NCBI GenBank assembly: GCA_938084065.1
Contig: CALKDI010000100.1
Span: 1 to 36,200 of the forward strand
Direction: 5' to 3'
From: an uncultured Alphaproteobacteria bacterium
GTDB taxonomy: Bacteria > Pseudomonadota > Alphaproteobacteria > Bin95
DNA: 36,200 nt
A program made the position numbers and the translations under genes. The notes below the pieces were generated by a model. The model was given only the letters and a program-made list of their open reading frames with translations. It did no database searches and was not told the origin of the DNA. Below, piece by piece: positions 7,588-16,200 of the stretch (positions are counted from its first letter, which is position 1; each line of letters opens with the position of its first letter).

Positions 7588-8481
7588 CTAGCTAAACATC
7601 AGCGACGACAGCCGTCGCCGGGTCTGGAGCGTCAACTTATCCGTCGGGCCCCAGGCTTCAAAGAACTTCACCAATTGCTGGCGCGCGCCGTCGTCGTCCC
7701 AGGTACGGTCGCGACGTACAATCTCTAACAGCGCATCGGCGGCTTCCTGGTGCTGCCGTGCACCGAACAGTGCCATGGCTAGGTCAAAGCGTGCCTGATG
7801 GTCATCCGGATCGGCATCGACGGCCCTCTGCAACCCGGCCATATCCCCGACTTCGCCCGACTGCTCCGCCAATTCCACAGCGCTGACGGCGCCTGCCACG
7901 AACTGGTCCTTGCGAGCGTCGGCGGGGATTTGGTCCAGCAGTTCGCGCGCAGTCGGCAACTCGTCTTTTGCCACCAGCACAAGGATCAGGCCGGCTTTGG
8001 CGATAACGTTCTCCGGCTCGTGCTGCAGCACCTGGCTGAAGATAGCGCCGGCGTCATCCAATTCACCAGCTTCCAGCGCTTCCTTGGCTTGGGCAATGGC
8101 CTCGTCGATCGGCGAGTCGACACTGTCGCCCACCAGTTTCTCAACAAAGGATTTCACCTGGCTTTCCGGCAATGCGCCCATGAAGCCATCGACCGGACGG
8201 CCATCCTTGAAGGCGTAGACCGCCGGGATTGACTGGATGCGCAGTTGCTGGGCGACCTGCGGGCTCTGATCAATATCGATTTTGACCAGTTTGACCTTGC
8301 CGCCGGCACCGTTGACCACCTTTTCCAGGACCGGGCCAAGTTGCTTGCAGGGGCCGCACCATGGCGCCCAGAAATCAACGATAATCGGCACATCTTTACT
8401 GGCCTCGATGACATCCACCATGAAGGTCTGGTCGCTGCTGTTGGATATCAAACCGGTTGCGGCAGGTTGAGCCTCTAACAT
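7588..8481 (-). CDS. cnoX: CnoX/YbbN thioredoxin-domain co-chaperone
   Basis: From the ATG at 8481 the product is 297 residues. A thioredoxin domain (about 1-115) carries WCGPC at 41-45, and the C-terminal half is made of TPR-like helices (AKEALEAGELDDAGAIF, LLDQIPADARKD and following). CnoX proteins hold unfolding, oxidation-damaged proteins and pass them to GroEL; the E. coli protein lacks the CxxC pair, while alphaproteobacterial forms keep it and may also act as a reductase. I chose 8481 over a longer frame to 8661 because AAGGA lies nine bases before this ATG and the extra N-terminus is not thioredoxin-like. It leads the LON and Trm112 genes. Confidence 0.9.
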   Translation of the reverse strand: MLEAQPAATGLISNSSDQTFMVDVIEASKDVPIIVDFWAPWCGPCKQLGPVLEKVVNGAGGKVKLVKIDIDQSPQVAQQLRIQSIPAVYAFKDGRPVDGFMGALPESQVKSFVEKLVGDSVDSPIDEAIAQAKEALEAGELDDAGAIFSQVLQHEPENVIAKAGLILVLVAKDELPTARELLDQIPADARKDQFVAGAVSAVELAEQSGEVGDMAGLQRAVDADPDDHQARFDLAMALFGARQHQEAADALLEIVRRDRTWDDDGARQQLVKFFEAWGPTDKLTLQTRRRLSSLMFS

Positions 8482-8587
8482 AGATCGCATTCCTTGCATC
8501 GTTGGCGATGCGCATTGTGTGGCAAATCTGGAAGCCAGAAGATGGACTGGCACCCGCCCAAGTGCAAGTGCAGCAGTGGCGCGGGGC

Positions 8588-9268
8588 TCAGAACAAGCTG
8601 CCCTGACTTGGCTGCAACGGCGTCGGTTCCAGTAGATCCGCCCCCTCAGCTCGTGCACCATTCACCTTGGTTGAGACGGGGTGTGTTGCCCATTGAAACG
8701 GCGTCGGCTGTCGCAGCAGCTCTTGCGCCAACGGTGCAGGCCCGGAGAGCCAGTCGTCAAAATTATCAGGCTTCACCACCACCGGCATGCGTGCATGCAG
8801 CCAGGAAATGCTCTGGTCGGCGGCGCGGGTCAGCACGGTGAAGGTCTCCAGCGGTTGCTCCGGGTCGCCCCAGCGCTCCCACAGGCCGGCGAAGGCAAAT
8901 GGCTGCCGGTCCTCCGCATAAATCGCGTAGGGCTGCTTTGGTGGTTTCTCGCCCTGCCACTCATAAAACGCGGAGGCTGGGATCAGGCAGCGCCGCTGCT
9001 GCAACGCCTCACGAAACGCCGGCTTTTCCGCCGCCGTCTCGCTGCGGGCGTTGATCATCTTGTAGGCAATGGCTGGGTCCTTGGCCCAATGCGGAACCAG
9101 TCCCCAACGTGCAGTCGCTGGCACTGGCCCCGCTTCCCCAGCGCGCAGCGTCAGCGAGAACTGACCCGGCGCAATGTTGAAGCGATCCGGCGGCGCGGCA
9201 TCGACGCTAAGCCCGAACAGCTTGAGCATCGCATCAGCCGTCGAGGTAAAAACATACCGGCCACACAT
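8588..9268 (-). CDS. yedK: SRAP-domain abasic-site crosslinking protein (YedK/HMCES)
   Basis: This 226-residue protein has all the active-site residues of the SRAP family: C2 (exposed after Met removal), N73 in INARSET, E103 in AFYEW and H158 in WLHARMPVV. They correspond to C2, N75, E105 and H160 of E. coli YedK. The protein forms a thiazolidine crosslink to abasic sites in single-stranded DNA, protecting forks from breakage. It starts 14 bases after htpG on the same strand and may be read with it. Size and motifs match the family well. Confidence 0.93.
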   Translation of the reverse strand: MCGRYVFTSTADAMLKLFGLSVDAAPPDRFNIAPGQFSLTLRAGEAGPVPATARWGLVPHWAKDPAIAYKMINARSETAAEKPAFREALQQRRCLIPASAFYEWQGEKPPKQPYAIYAEDRQPFAFAGLWERWGDPEQPLETFTVLTRAADQSISWLHARMPVVVKPDNFDDWLSGPAPLAQELLRQPTPFQWATHPVSTKVNGARAEGADLLEPTPLQPSQGSLF

Positions 9269-9282
9269 CGCCCAGGCTCCCG

Positions 9283-11172
9283 CTATTCGCCGGCTGAAGC
9301 CTCCATCACCTTGGCCATGCGCTGGGCAAACGCGACGGGGTCGGGCAGGCTTTCGCCTTCGACAATCCGCGCCTGATCTAGCAGTAACCAGGCGTAATCC
9401 TCCATCCGGTCCACCGCATCTGGCCCAGCGTCGACGCTATCGGACAGCCGCTTGATCATGCTGTGACGCGGGTTCAGTTCCAGGATACGCGGCGCTTTAT
9501 CGACCTTTTGCCCGTGTTGGCGCATCAGGCGCTCCAGGTGCAGGTCCATATCGTTTTCATCCGCCACCAGACAGCAGGCGGAGTCGGTCAGACGGTCGGA
9601 GACGCGCACATCCTTTACCGCCTCGCCCAGCGCCAGCTTCACCGCTGCAATCAAGCCGCCGATAGCGCCCTCGGGCTCTTGGTCTTTTGGCCCGTCGGTA
9701 TCCGCGGCTTTGATCCCGGAGAGATCGGCACCAGCGCGGGTGACACTCTTCAGCGGCTTGCCTTCGTACTCCTGCACGGTAGAGGTCCAGAACTCGTCCA
9801 CCGGGTCGGTCAGCAGCAGCACCTCACCCCCCTTGGCGCGGAAGCCCTCCAGTTGTGGCGAGCGTTTCAGCGCCGCCAGATCGTCGCCGGCGATGGTGTA
9901 GATCGCGGTCTGGTTCTCCGCCATCCGCTCCACATATTGCGCCAGGCTGACCCAGCCATCGTCCTTTGTGGTGCGGAAGCGCGCCAGTTTCAGCAGCGCA
10001 TCTTTGTGGGCGGCGTCTTCGTAAAGGCCCTCTTTAACGACCGGCCCGAAATTCTCCCAAAAGTCGGCATAGGCCTCCGCGTCCTTATCCGCTTTCTGCT
10101 GCAACTCATTCATCACGCGGCGGGTCAAACCGTTGCGGATTTGGCGCAGAACGGGGTTGTTCTGCAACATCTCGCGACTGAGATTCAGCGGCAGGTCCTC
10201 CGAATCGACGACGCCGCGCAGGAAGCGCAGCCAGCCGGGCAGCAATTCCTCAACGCCCTCGGTGATGTAGACCCGGCGCACATACAGCTTCAGGCTGTTC
10301 TTGCGCTCTGGCTGAAACAGGTCGAACGGTTTTGAGCTCGGGATAAACAGCAGGCCGGTGTATTCGATATTGCCTTCTGCCCGCCAATGCAGCGTTGCCC
10401 ACGGATCATCCATGGCATGGCCGACATGGTGGTAGAATTCGTTGTACTGCTCCTCCGTGATCTCATTGCGGGGCCGTGCCCACAGAGCCGAGGCCGCATT
10501 CACCGTCTCCGGTTCCGCCTCCGCATCTTCGATCAGGGCCACCGGAATGGCGATATGGTCGGAGTATGTCTTGATGATCTGGCGCAGGCGGTGGGGCTCC
10601 AGCCACTCATCCTCACCCTCACGCAGGTGCATAGTGATGGTCGTACCGGTCGCTTCTCGCTCGGCCAACGCGACGGTGAACCGGCCGCGGCCATCAGATT
10701 CCCAGGAGTGGGCCACTGTCTCCCCCGCCTTGCGGCTGACCACGGTCACCCGTTCGGCTACCATGAAGGCAGAATAGAAGCCGACGCCGAACTGCCCGAT
10801 CAGTCCCGAATCCTGCTTGGCATCGCCGGAGAGCTGCTCGACGAACGCCGCCGTGCCAGAGCGCGCAATGGTGCCCAAATTCTCCACCAACTCCGTCCGG
10901 CTCATGCCGATGCCGTTGTCAGTCAAGGTTAGGGTGCGGGCGTCTTTATCCGGCTGCACCGTAATGCGAAAATCCGTCGCCTCGCCGGCCAAAGCGGCAT
11001 CGGTCAGTGCGCCGTAGCGCAGCTTGTCGCAAGCATCAGAGGCATTCGAGATCAACTCCCGCAGAAACACCTCCTTCTCGGAATACACCGAGTGCACCAT
11101 CAGATCGAGCAGTCGCCCGACTTCGGCTTGGAAGTCCATAGACTCAGATGATGACTCTGCGGTGGCATTCAT
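9283..11172 (-). CDS. htpG: Molecular chaperone HtpG (Hsp90)
   Basis: From the ATG at 11172 the chaperone is 629 residues. The GHKL ATPase domain shows E39 and N43 in RELISNASDACDKLRY, DNGIGM (85-90), GQFGVGFYSAFM as the ATP lid hinge, and GTTITMHL. The middle domain has KLYVRRVYI and the R-containing LNLSREMLQ; the C-terminal dimer domain ends the protein. HtpG is the cytosolic ATP-dependent Hsp90 that remodels client proteins with DnaK. I prefer 11172 to the frame's first possible start at 11214 because AGGGGAA is eight bases upstream. A possible sigma-32 promoter lies just beyond, and yedK follows. Confidence 0.97.
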   Translation of the reverse strand: MNATAESSSESMDFQAEVGRLLDLMVHSVYSEKEVFLRELISNASDACDKLRYGALTDAALAGEATDFRITVQPDKDARTLTLTDNGIGMSRTELVENLGTIARSGTAAFVEQLSGDAKQDSGLIGQFGVGFYSAFMVAERVTVVSRKAGETVAHSWESDGRGRFTVALAEREATGTTITMHLREGEDEWLEPHRLRQIIKTYSDHIAIPVALIEDAEAEPETVNAASALWARPRNEITEEQYNEFYHHVGHAMDDPWATLHWRAEGNIEYTGLLFIPSSKPFDLFQPERKNSLKLYVRRVYITEGVEELLPGWLRFLRGVVDSEDLPLNLSREMLQNNPVLRQIRNGLTRRVMNELQQKADKDAEAYADFWENFGPVVKEGLYEDAAHKDALLKLARFRTTKDDGWVSLAQYVERMAENQTAIYTIAGDDLAALKRSPQLEGFRAKGGEVLLLTDPVDEFWTSTVQEYEGKPLKSVTRAGADLSGIKAADTDGPKDQEPEGAIGGLIAAVKLALGEAVKDVRVSDRLTDSACCLVADENDMDLHLERLMRQHGQKVDKAPRILELNPRHSMIKRLSDSVDAGPDAVDRMEDYAWLLLDQARIVEGESLPDPVAFAQRMAKVMEASAGE

Positions 11173-11211
11173 GATGCGGCTTCCCCTGCAATGAAAAATG
11201 GAATTGCACCG

Positions 11212-11241
11212 CAATATGGTCAGATGTGAGGGGAGATCAAG
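11212..11241 (-). promoter_or_regulatory. Possible sigma-32 heat-shock promoter of htpG
   Basis: Read on the minus strand there is CTTGATC (11235-11241) and, after 15 bases, CCATATTG (11212-11219). This resembles the sigma-32 consensus CTTGAAA with a CCCCATnT -10 at spacing about 11-16. It ends about 40 bases upstream of the htpG ATG, and htpG is a classical heat-shock gene. The match is imperfect in both boxes. Confidence 0.4.
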
Positions 11242-11268
11242 TCAGGTGTGATCAATCTATAGCAGAAG

Positions 11269-11387
11269 CGCTCCCCGGAGGTGGCGGAGCCGCCATCCGG
11301 GGCCGGTGTCATCCTTCGAACACCCAGGCGGCGGTGCTCGAAGGGTATGGCGATCCCGGCTCACCGCTCTGCGGCGGCCGGGAAGCG
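11269..11387. repeat. 119-bp composite palindromic intergenic element, copy 1
   Basis: The element is bounded by near-perfect inverted ends (CGCTCCCCGG at 11269 and CCGGGAAGCG at 11378). It holds three hairpins: CCCCGGA/TCCGGGG (11273-11302) with an inner TGGCGG/CCGCCA stem; CCTTCGAACACC paired with GGTGCTCGAAGG; and CCCGG/CCGGG at the right end. A relative of the same length lies at 29064-29182. It separates the tetR stop from the htpG promoter and may also act as a terminator for the exporter operon. Confidence 0.75.
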
Positions 11388-11391
11388 AACA

Positions 11392-12009
11392 TCAATCTCC
11401 GTTACTGCCACGCAACCCGGCGCACAGCAGGTCCAGCGTCACGGCCAGGTCTGGCTCAACCCGGTCCAGTCCGTGTTGAGCGATCGCGAACGGGATGTGA
11501 AAGAATTTTGTGCCGAACTGTACGGCCCGCGCCGCTAGTGCCGGGTTGGCTACCCGGAACTCGCCATTCGCCACGCCCTCTTCGATCAAGGCGGTCAGGC
11601 GCACCAGGTAGCGTTGCACGTGTGCACCGACCACCGCCATGCCTTCGTCAGTTTCACAAATCATCTCCGACAGCTCGACGATCTTTGGCGCTTGCCGCAA
11701 TTCTTGCACGGTGTGAGCCACACCCTCGGTGATCGCGAACCGGATACGTGCCTCAGCCGACACCGATGGGTCGAGGCCGCGCTCAATGCAGGCATCCAAC
11801 TCGTCAAAGAAACTGCCGACCACCGCATGGCCAATGGCCTGCTTGTTGCGGAAATAGCGGTAGAGGTTACCGGCGGACATCTCGCACGCCTGGGCGATAT
11901 CGCCGATATTTGTTTTCGAATAGCCATAGTGGGCGAACAGCTCCGTAGACTGCCGCACAATCTGGTCGCGGGTTTCGTCCGCCGCCTCTGTTACCTGAAC
12001 GCGCACCAT
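11392..12009 (-). CDS. TetR/AcrR family transcriptional regulator
   Basis: From the ATG at 12009 the protein is 205 residues. The N-terminal helix-turn-helix is clear: TRDQIVRQSTELFAHYGY, then TNIGDIAQACEMSAGNLYRYF, then NKQAIGHAVV. The C-terminal half is an all-helical ligand and dimer domain of unknown ligand. TTG and GTG starts slightly upstream (to 12027) overlap the porin-like gene; ATG is preferred, with AGGG just before it. It is the last gene of the MMPL exporter operon. The most likely target is the operon's own promoter, where a perfect 18-bp inverted repeat lies at 16524-16571. Autoregulation and an acyl-type ligand are inference. Confidence 0.88.
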   Translation of the reverse strand: MVRVQVTEAADETRDQIVRQSTELFAHYGYSKTNIGDIAQACEMSAGNLYRYFRNKQAIGHAVVGSFFDELDACIERGLDPSVSAEARIRFAITEGVAHTVQELRQAPKIVELSEMICETDEGMAVVGAHVQRYLVRLTALIEEGVANGEFRVANPALAARAVQFGTKFFHIPFAIAQHGLDRVEPDLAVTLDLLCAGLRGSNGD

Positions 12010-12020
12010 GTCCGCCCTGC

Positions 12021-13265
12021 TCACCAAAAATACGACAGTTTGAGCCGCACAAAGCTGTCACGCCGCAAATCATACTCTAAGTCGGAGCGCTGCGGGTTGA
12101 CGAAGACCTGCGCTTCAACCTCCGCCTTCCAACTGCCGAACACGCGCCGCTCAGCCTCCAACCGAACTGAGGTGCCGCCGCTCACCACGTCGGTAGTACC
12201 GATCAGCAGGACAGAGGTATCGCTCTCGTCGTTCAGCGCCAGGCGCATGCCGTAGATGGCGTCTTCCTCAAATGGCGTCAGTGCGGCGTCGCCGCGGCTA
12301 TCCCATGATCCTTCCAGGATCAGTCCCAGGTCGGCATTGGAATCCGCCACGCCAAACAGTGTGTATTCCAGACCGCCCGTGATCGCCACATAGTTGGTGG
12401 CCTCGCCATTGCGATCCAATTGGCCCTGCCGTCCAATCGCCTCCAGCTTCCACAAAGTTGCATCGCTGGTGTACTGGCCGTCAAAGCCGACCTGCGCAAT
12501 CGTGTCATAGACCGGTTTCAACGCGGTTGGCTGGCCCAGAGCGGTAAAGTTCGTTGGCTCGAACGCCGCATCGCGGCTGGTGCCATAAAAGCCGGAGATC
12601 CCGAAATCCACGTCGCCGATGACATGCGCCCAGCGCAGTGCGAAAGATGGCGCCCACTCGTCGCCATCGTTGCGAAAGTCCACAGCGCCCATATCCACCG
12701 GCAATTGCCCACGCAACCGCCCGTCCACGCCAGGAAAAGTCGGTTTGCGGAAATACGGCAGGTAATAGAGTGAGAACGCGCCAAAATCGCTGAAGCGCGT
12801 CGCCCGCAGCATCGGCTGACCGAGCTTATCCTCCAGGTCCAGACTTTCAACGCCGTCATCGCTGTTGATGATATCAACCAGATGCACCGCCTCGGTCTTG
12901 CCCCAGAAAACGAAATCCGCGCCTACCGTGAAGGCCCAGTTATCCGTGCGATAGTCCAGTTTGGCCTCGCGCACGTCAAAGTGGGTGCGGCGGTCGTCGG
13001 CGGCGTCCAACCGCAGGAACGGCGTTAGCTTGAACGCCAGATTACCATCCAGCCATTCGGCCAACAGCGTGGGCCGCAAGGCGACAGAGGCATCATGGTG
13101 GGCCTGACCGGCAAAGGCTGGTGATTCTGCAAACGCCGTCAGCTCCACCTCTGCCTGGCCAAAGAATTCCCAATGGCCTGGCACAAGCCCGCCCGTCGGT
13201 TTTTCAGCAGAAGCCGGCGCAGCGGCACACAGGGCCAGACTGGCGAGCGCAATTCTCCGCCACAT
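12021..13265 (-). CDS. Outer-membrane beta-barrel protein (DUF1302-like)
   Basis: The 414-residue product begins with a Sec signal peptide (RRIALASLALCAAAPASA, cleavage near residue 21). The rest is alternating aromatic/hydrophobic strands ending in LKLSYFW, the terminal aromatic signature recognised by the Bam machinery. The stretch FVFWGKTEAVHLVDIINSDD resembles DUF1302-type barrels that accompany MMPL exporters. It is therefore likely the outer-membrane part of the transport path coded here. GTG at 13268 directly precedes the ATG; either could be used. It starts four bases after the exporter stop and is followed by tetR. Exact family assignment is tentative; the barrel nature is well supported. 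Confidence 0.75.
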   Translation of the reverse strand: MWRRIALASLALCAAAPASAEKPTGGLVPGHWEFFGQAEVELTAFAESPAFAGQAHHDASVALRPTLLAEWLDGNLAFKLTPFLRLDAADDRRTHFDVREAKLDYRTDNWAFTVGADFVFWGKTEAVHLVDIINSDDGVESLDLEDKLGQPMLRATRFSDFGAFSLYYLPYFRKPTFPGVDGRLRGQLPVDMGAVDFRNDGDEWAPSFALRWAHVIGDVDFGISGFYGTSRDAAFEPTNFTALGQPTALKPVYDTIAQVGFDGQYTSDATLWKLEAIGRQGQLDRNGEATNYVAITGGLEYTLFGVADSNADLGLILEGSWDSRGDAALTPFEEDAIYGMRLALNDESDTSVLLIGTTDVVSGGTSVRLEAERRVFGSWKAEVEAQVFVNPQRSDLEYDLRRDSFVRLKLSYFW

Positions 13266-13269
13266 CACC

Positions 13270-16200
13270 CTAACGCGCCATACGCGGCAGCACCTGGCTG
13301 TCGAAATCGCGCTCCTTCAGGCCAGTGCGGAATTCGTAATTCTCCCAGACCAGATCAGTGGATTTGCCGGTCTGCTGGTTTTCCATTCGCAGCACGTCAG
13401 CCCGCCAATACTGGTTCAGATACTGCTTATAGCCAGCGAAGGTCAGAGTCTTTTCCTGTTCACCGCGGCGATTGTAAAAGTCGATTTTGTATAGGCGATA
13501 ATGGTCCGTATCAATCCATCCGACCCGCTTAGAATAGCCAGACCGCGGGTTTTTTGGATAGCTCTCGACCACAAAGCAAGTCAGGCCTGCCTCACCCGGG
13601 CACGGCTCATCTTTGAGGTGTTTGTAGTCATAGTCACCAACCTCCTGACTGCCCAAATCCTCGTACGAGAACTCTGACGATACGAACTTGCCGGTGCGGT
13701 TCGATGAAGAAATGCGCTTCACCCGCTTGATGGCAGGCAAAAACAGCCATTGGTCATCATCTGCCGGCTCGATCTTGGAGTGGGTCAGCAAGGCAGTGCC
13801 ACGGATATCACGCGGTGTGCTGAAGACGATGATGCCCTTATCGCCATTTCCAGGAGACTGATCCTCCAAATTCAGCGACCGAAACTCCCGGCGGCTTTCG
13901 GTGCCGCGGGCATCGCGCAATACCATCGCGCCATTCACCGTCTGGTCGCCCCAGCCCAAATCGCGTTTGTCCGCCTCAACCGCAATCGCCAGGCCTTTTG
14001 CTTCAGCCGTCTGCGCTTCCGCTTTTCCGCTCAAGAGCGCAACGACAGCCGCAGTCACCAGTACGGCGACAGCCGCGGCACCTTTTTTCGCAACACCATT
14101 CGTCATCATCTTGGCTCCCGTCTTTCGTGACATGTTGTCGAGGGGGATTAGCAGCGCCGGTAGCAAGAAGAAGTCCGCTATCAGCGCAAAGGCAATCGTG
14201 ATCAGCGTCAGCTTGGCCAGATCGCCATTCACGGCAAAACCGCTGAACGACAGCACAAAGAAGCCAGCGACCAATGCCAGTGTTGTCACCAGCAGGGCCA
14301 TACCGACCCGGTCAAACACATAGCGCACCGAATCCTCTGGGGAGAGGCCTTTGCGCCGGGCAGTCTTGTACTTCATCAGGAAATGCACCGTGTCATCGAC
14401 GACAATGCCCAGCGTTGCCGCAATCACCACGGCAATCGCCAAGGTGACATAGCCAACGCTATAACCCCACAGGCCAAAGCCCATCAGCGCCGGCACCAGA
14501 TTCGGCACCAGAGAAATCAGGCCTATGCGCCAATCCCATAGCACCAGCAGAATCACGCCGGAAATCAGCACCAGCGCCACCACCGTGCCGCTCAACATTG
14601 CCCGCACATCCCGGTGAGAGATCAGCGAGAACACATAGCTGAGTCCCGTCGGCGTCGTCTGCAACTCAGGCGCGTTCGCGGCGAACCAAGCATCCGCTCG
14701 GGCCATGATGCCCCGCATTTGCTCCGTCGTCACAAACGGCATCGCCGCGTTGATCCGCAAGGCAGAGCGGGTGACGTTGATCTGGTCGGTTAAGTCCATG
14801 CCATAGTTCAGCGACAGCTCATAGAGGAACAGATATTGCGAGGCTTCTTCTCGCGTTTCTGGCAGCCGCAGATAGGCCGGGTCATCGCCATGCATGTTCA
14901 TGTTCAGGCGCTTGATTGTGTCGGTGACACTGCGGACATAGGTTACCTCCGGCTGTGCCCGCAACCAATCGGCAAAGGCGGCAACCTTGGCCAGATAGTC
15001 AGGATTGTTGATCCCCTGGTCCTCGCCGGAATCGACAGGCCATTCCAGCAGGTTCAATCCGGTCAGGTTCTCCTCAATAAAGTCCGTGTCGGTGCGGAAC
15101 TCATACCGTTCGTCGAAATAGCGGATGAAGTCGTCTTCGGCGACCAGTTTGGTCACACCAAAGCCCAGCCCGGCAACAACGAACAGCGAGACCGGCAGCA
15201 CCGCCTTGTGGTTCACCACAACGAACTCACCCAACGCCACCATCCACTTGCGCGCTGACGACGTATCCTGGCGCTGCTTCATCGGCAGGAAGGTGATCAT
15301 TGCCGGCAGTAGGGTCAGGTTCAGGAACCACGATACCAGCACGCCAAAACCGACCACATTACCCAACTCGCGGAAGGGCGGTGAGATCGAGAAGTTCAGC
15401 GAGAAAAAGCCGATGGCCGTCGTGATGCAGGCGACAGAGATTGCCGCCATATGCTCAGACAAGGCCCGCCGGGCCCATTCCTTGCGGTCTGCCGTCTCCG
15501 CCATCGTCTGGCGCACGCTAGCCAGCACATGCACCGCGCTCGCCACTGCCAGGATGGAGATCATCAGCGGTGCCAGGATGGTCACAGAGTTCAACGCCGT
15601 GCCGGTCCAGCCCAGCGAGGCCATGCCACAGAGCGCCGAAACCACGATCACAATCAAAGTCATCGCCACGCCAACCACACTGCGCAGCATCAGCCCGACA
15701 ATGAGCAGGATCGCGATAAACATCGCCGGCGTCAGGGTTGAGCCGTCTTCAGCACCCGAAACGGCAAACTGATTGTTGATCACCGTGCTGCCTGAAAGCT
15801 TTACGTCAACATTCGGGTAGGCTGCCTCAATGGCATCGCGCAGGACGAATGCCTCGCGCACCACCGTCGGCACTTCGACGGCTTTGTCGACTTGCGGCAG
15901 CTTGAACAGCACCTGAACCTGGGCCACATGGCCGGTGGCGGAGGTCATGCTGTTGACCAATTCCACCCGACTTGTCGCGATCTCCCGCGCAGCAGCCGCG
16001 GTCTCAGGCGATACAGCACTGGCATCAACCGAGGCCAGATCGCACGCGGCACCTGGCTGTTGGGCGCCATAGGGGAGGTCTGGCACCAGATCCCGCACCA
16101 GCATGTCGTCGCCCTCGGCCGACGTATTCTGGAAGTTGGTCAGCGAATTGACCCGGCGCACATAGGGCAATTGCCAGGCGCACTCGGTAATCCGGCCTTG

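Noticed and set aside
8482-8661. Longer CnoX start
   Set aside because: The extra 60 residues are not thioredoxin-like, and AAGGA correctly precedes the ATG at 8481.
9463-10335. A 290-codon plus-strand frame inside htpG
   Set aside because: Lies entirely antisense to conserved Hsp90 sequence and shows no family pattern.
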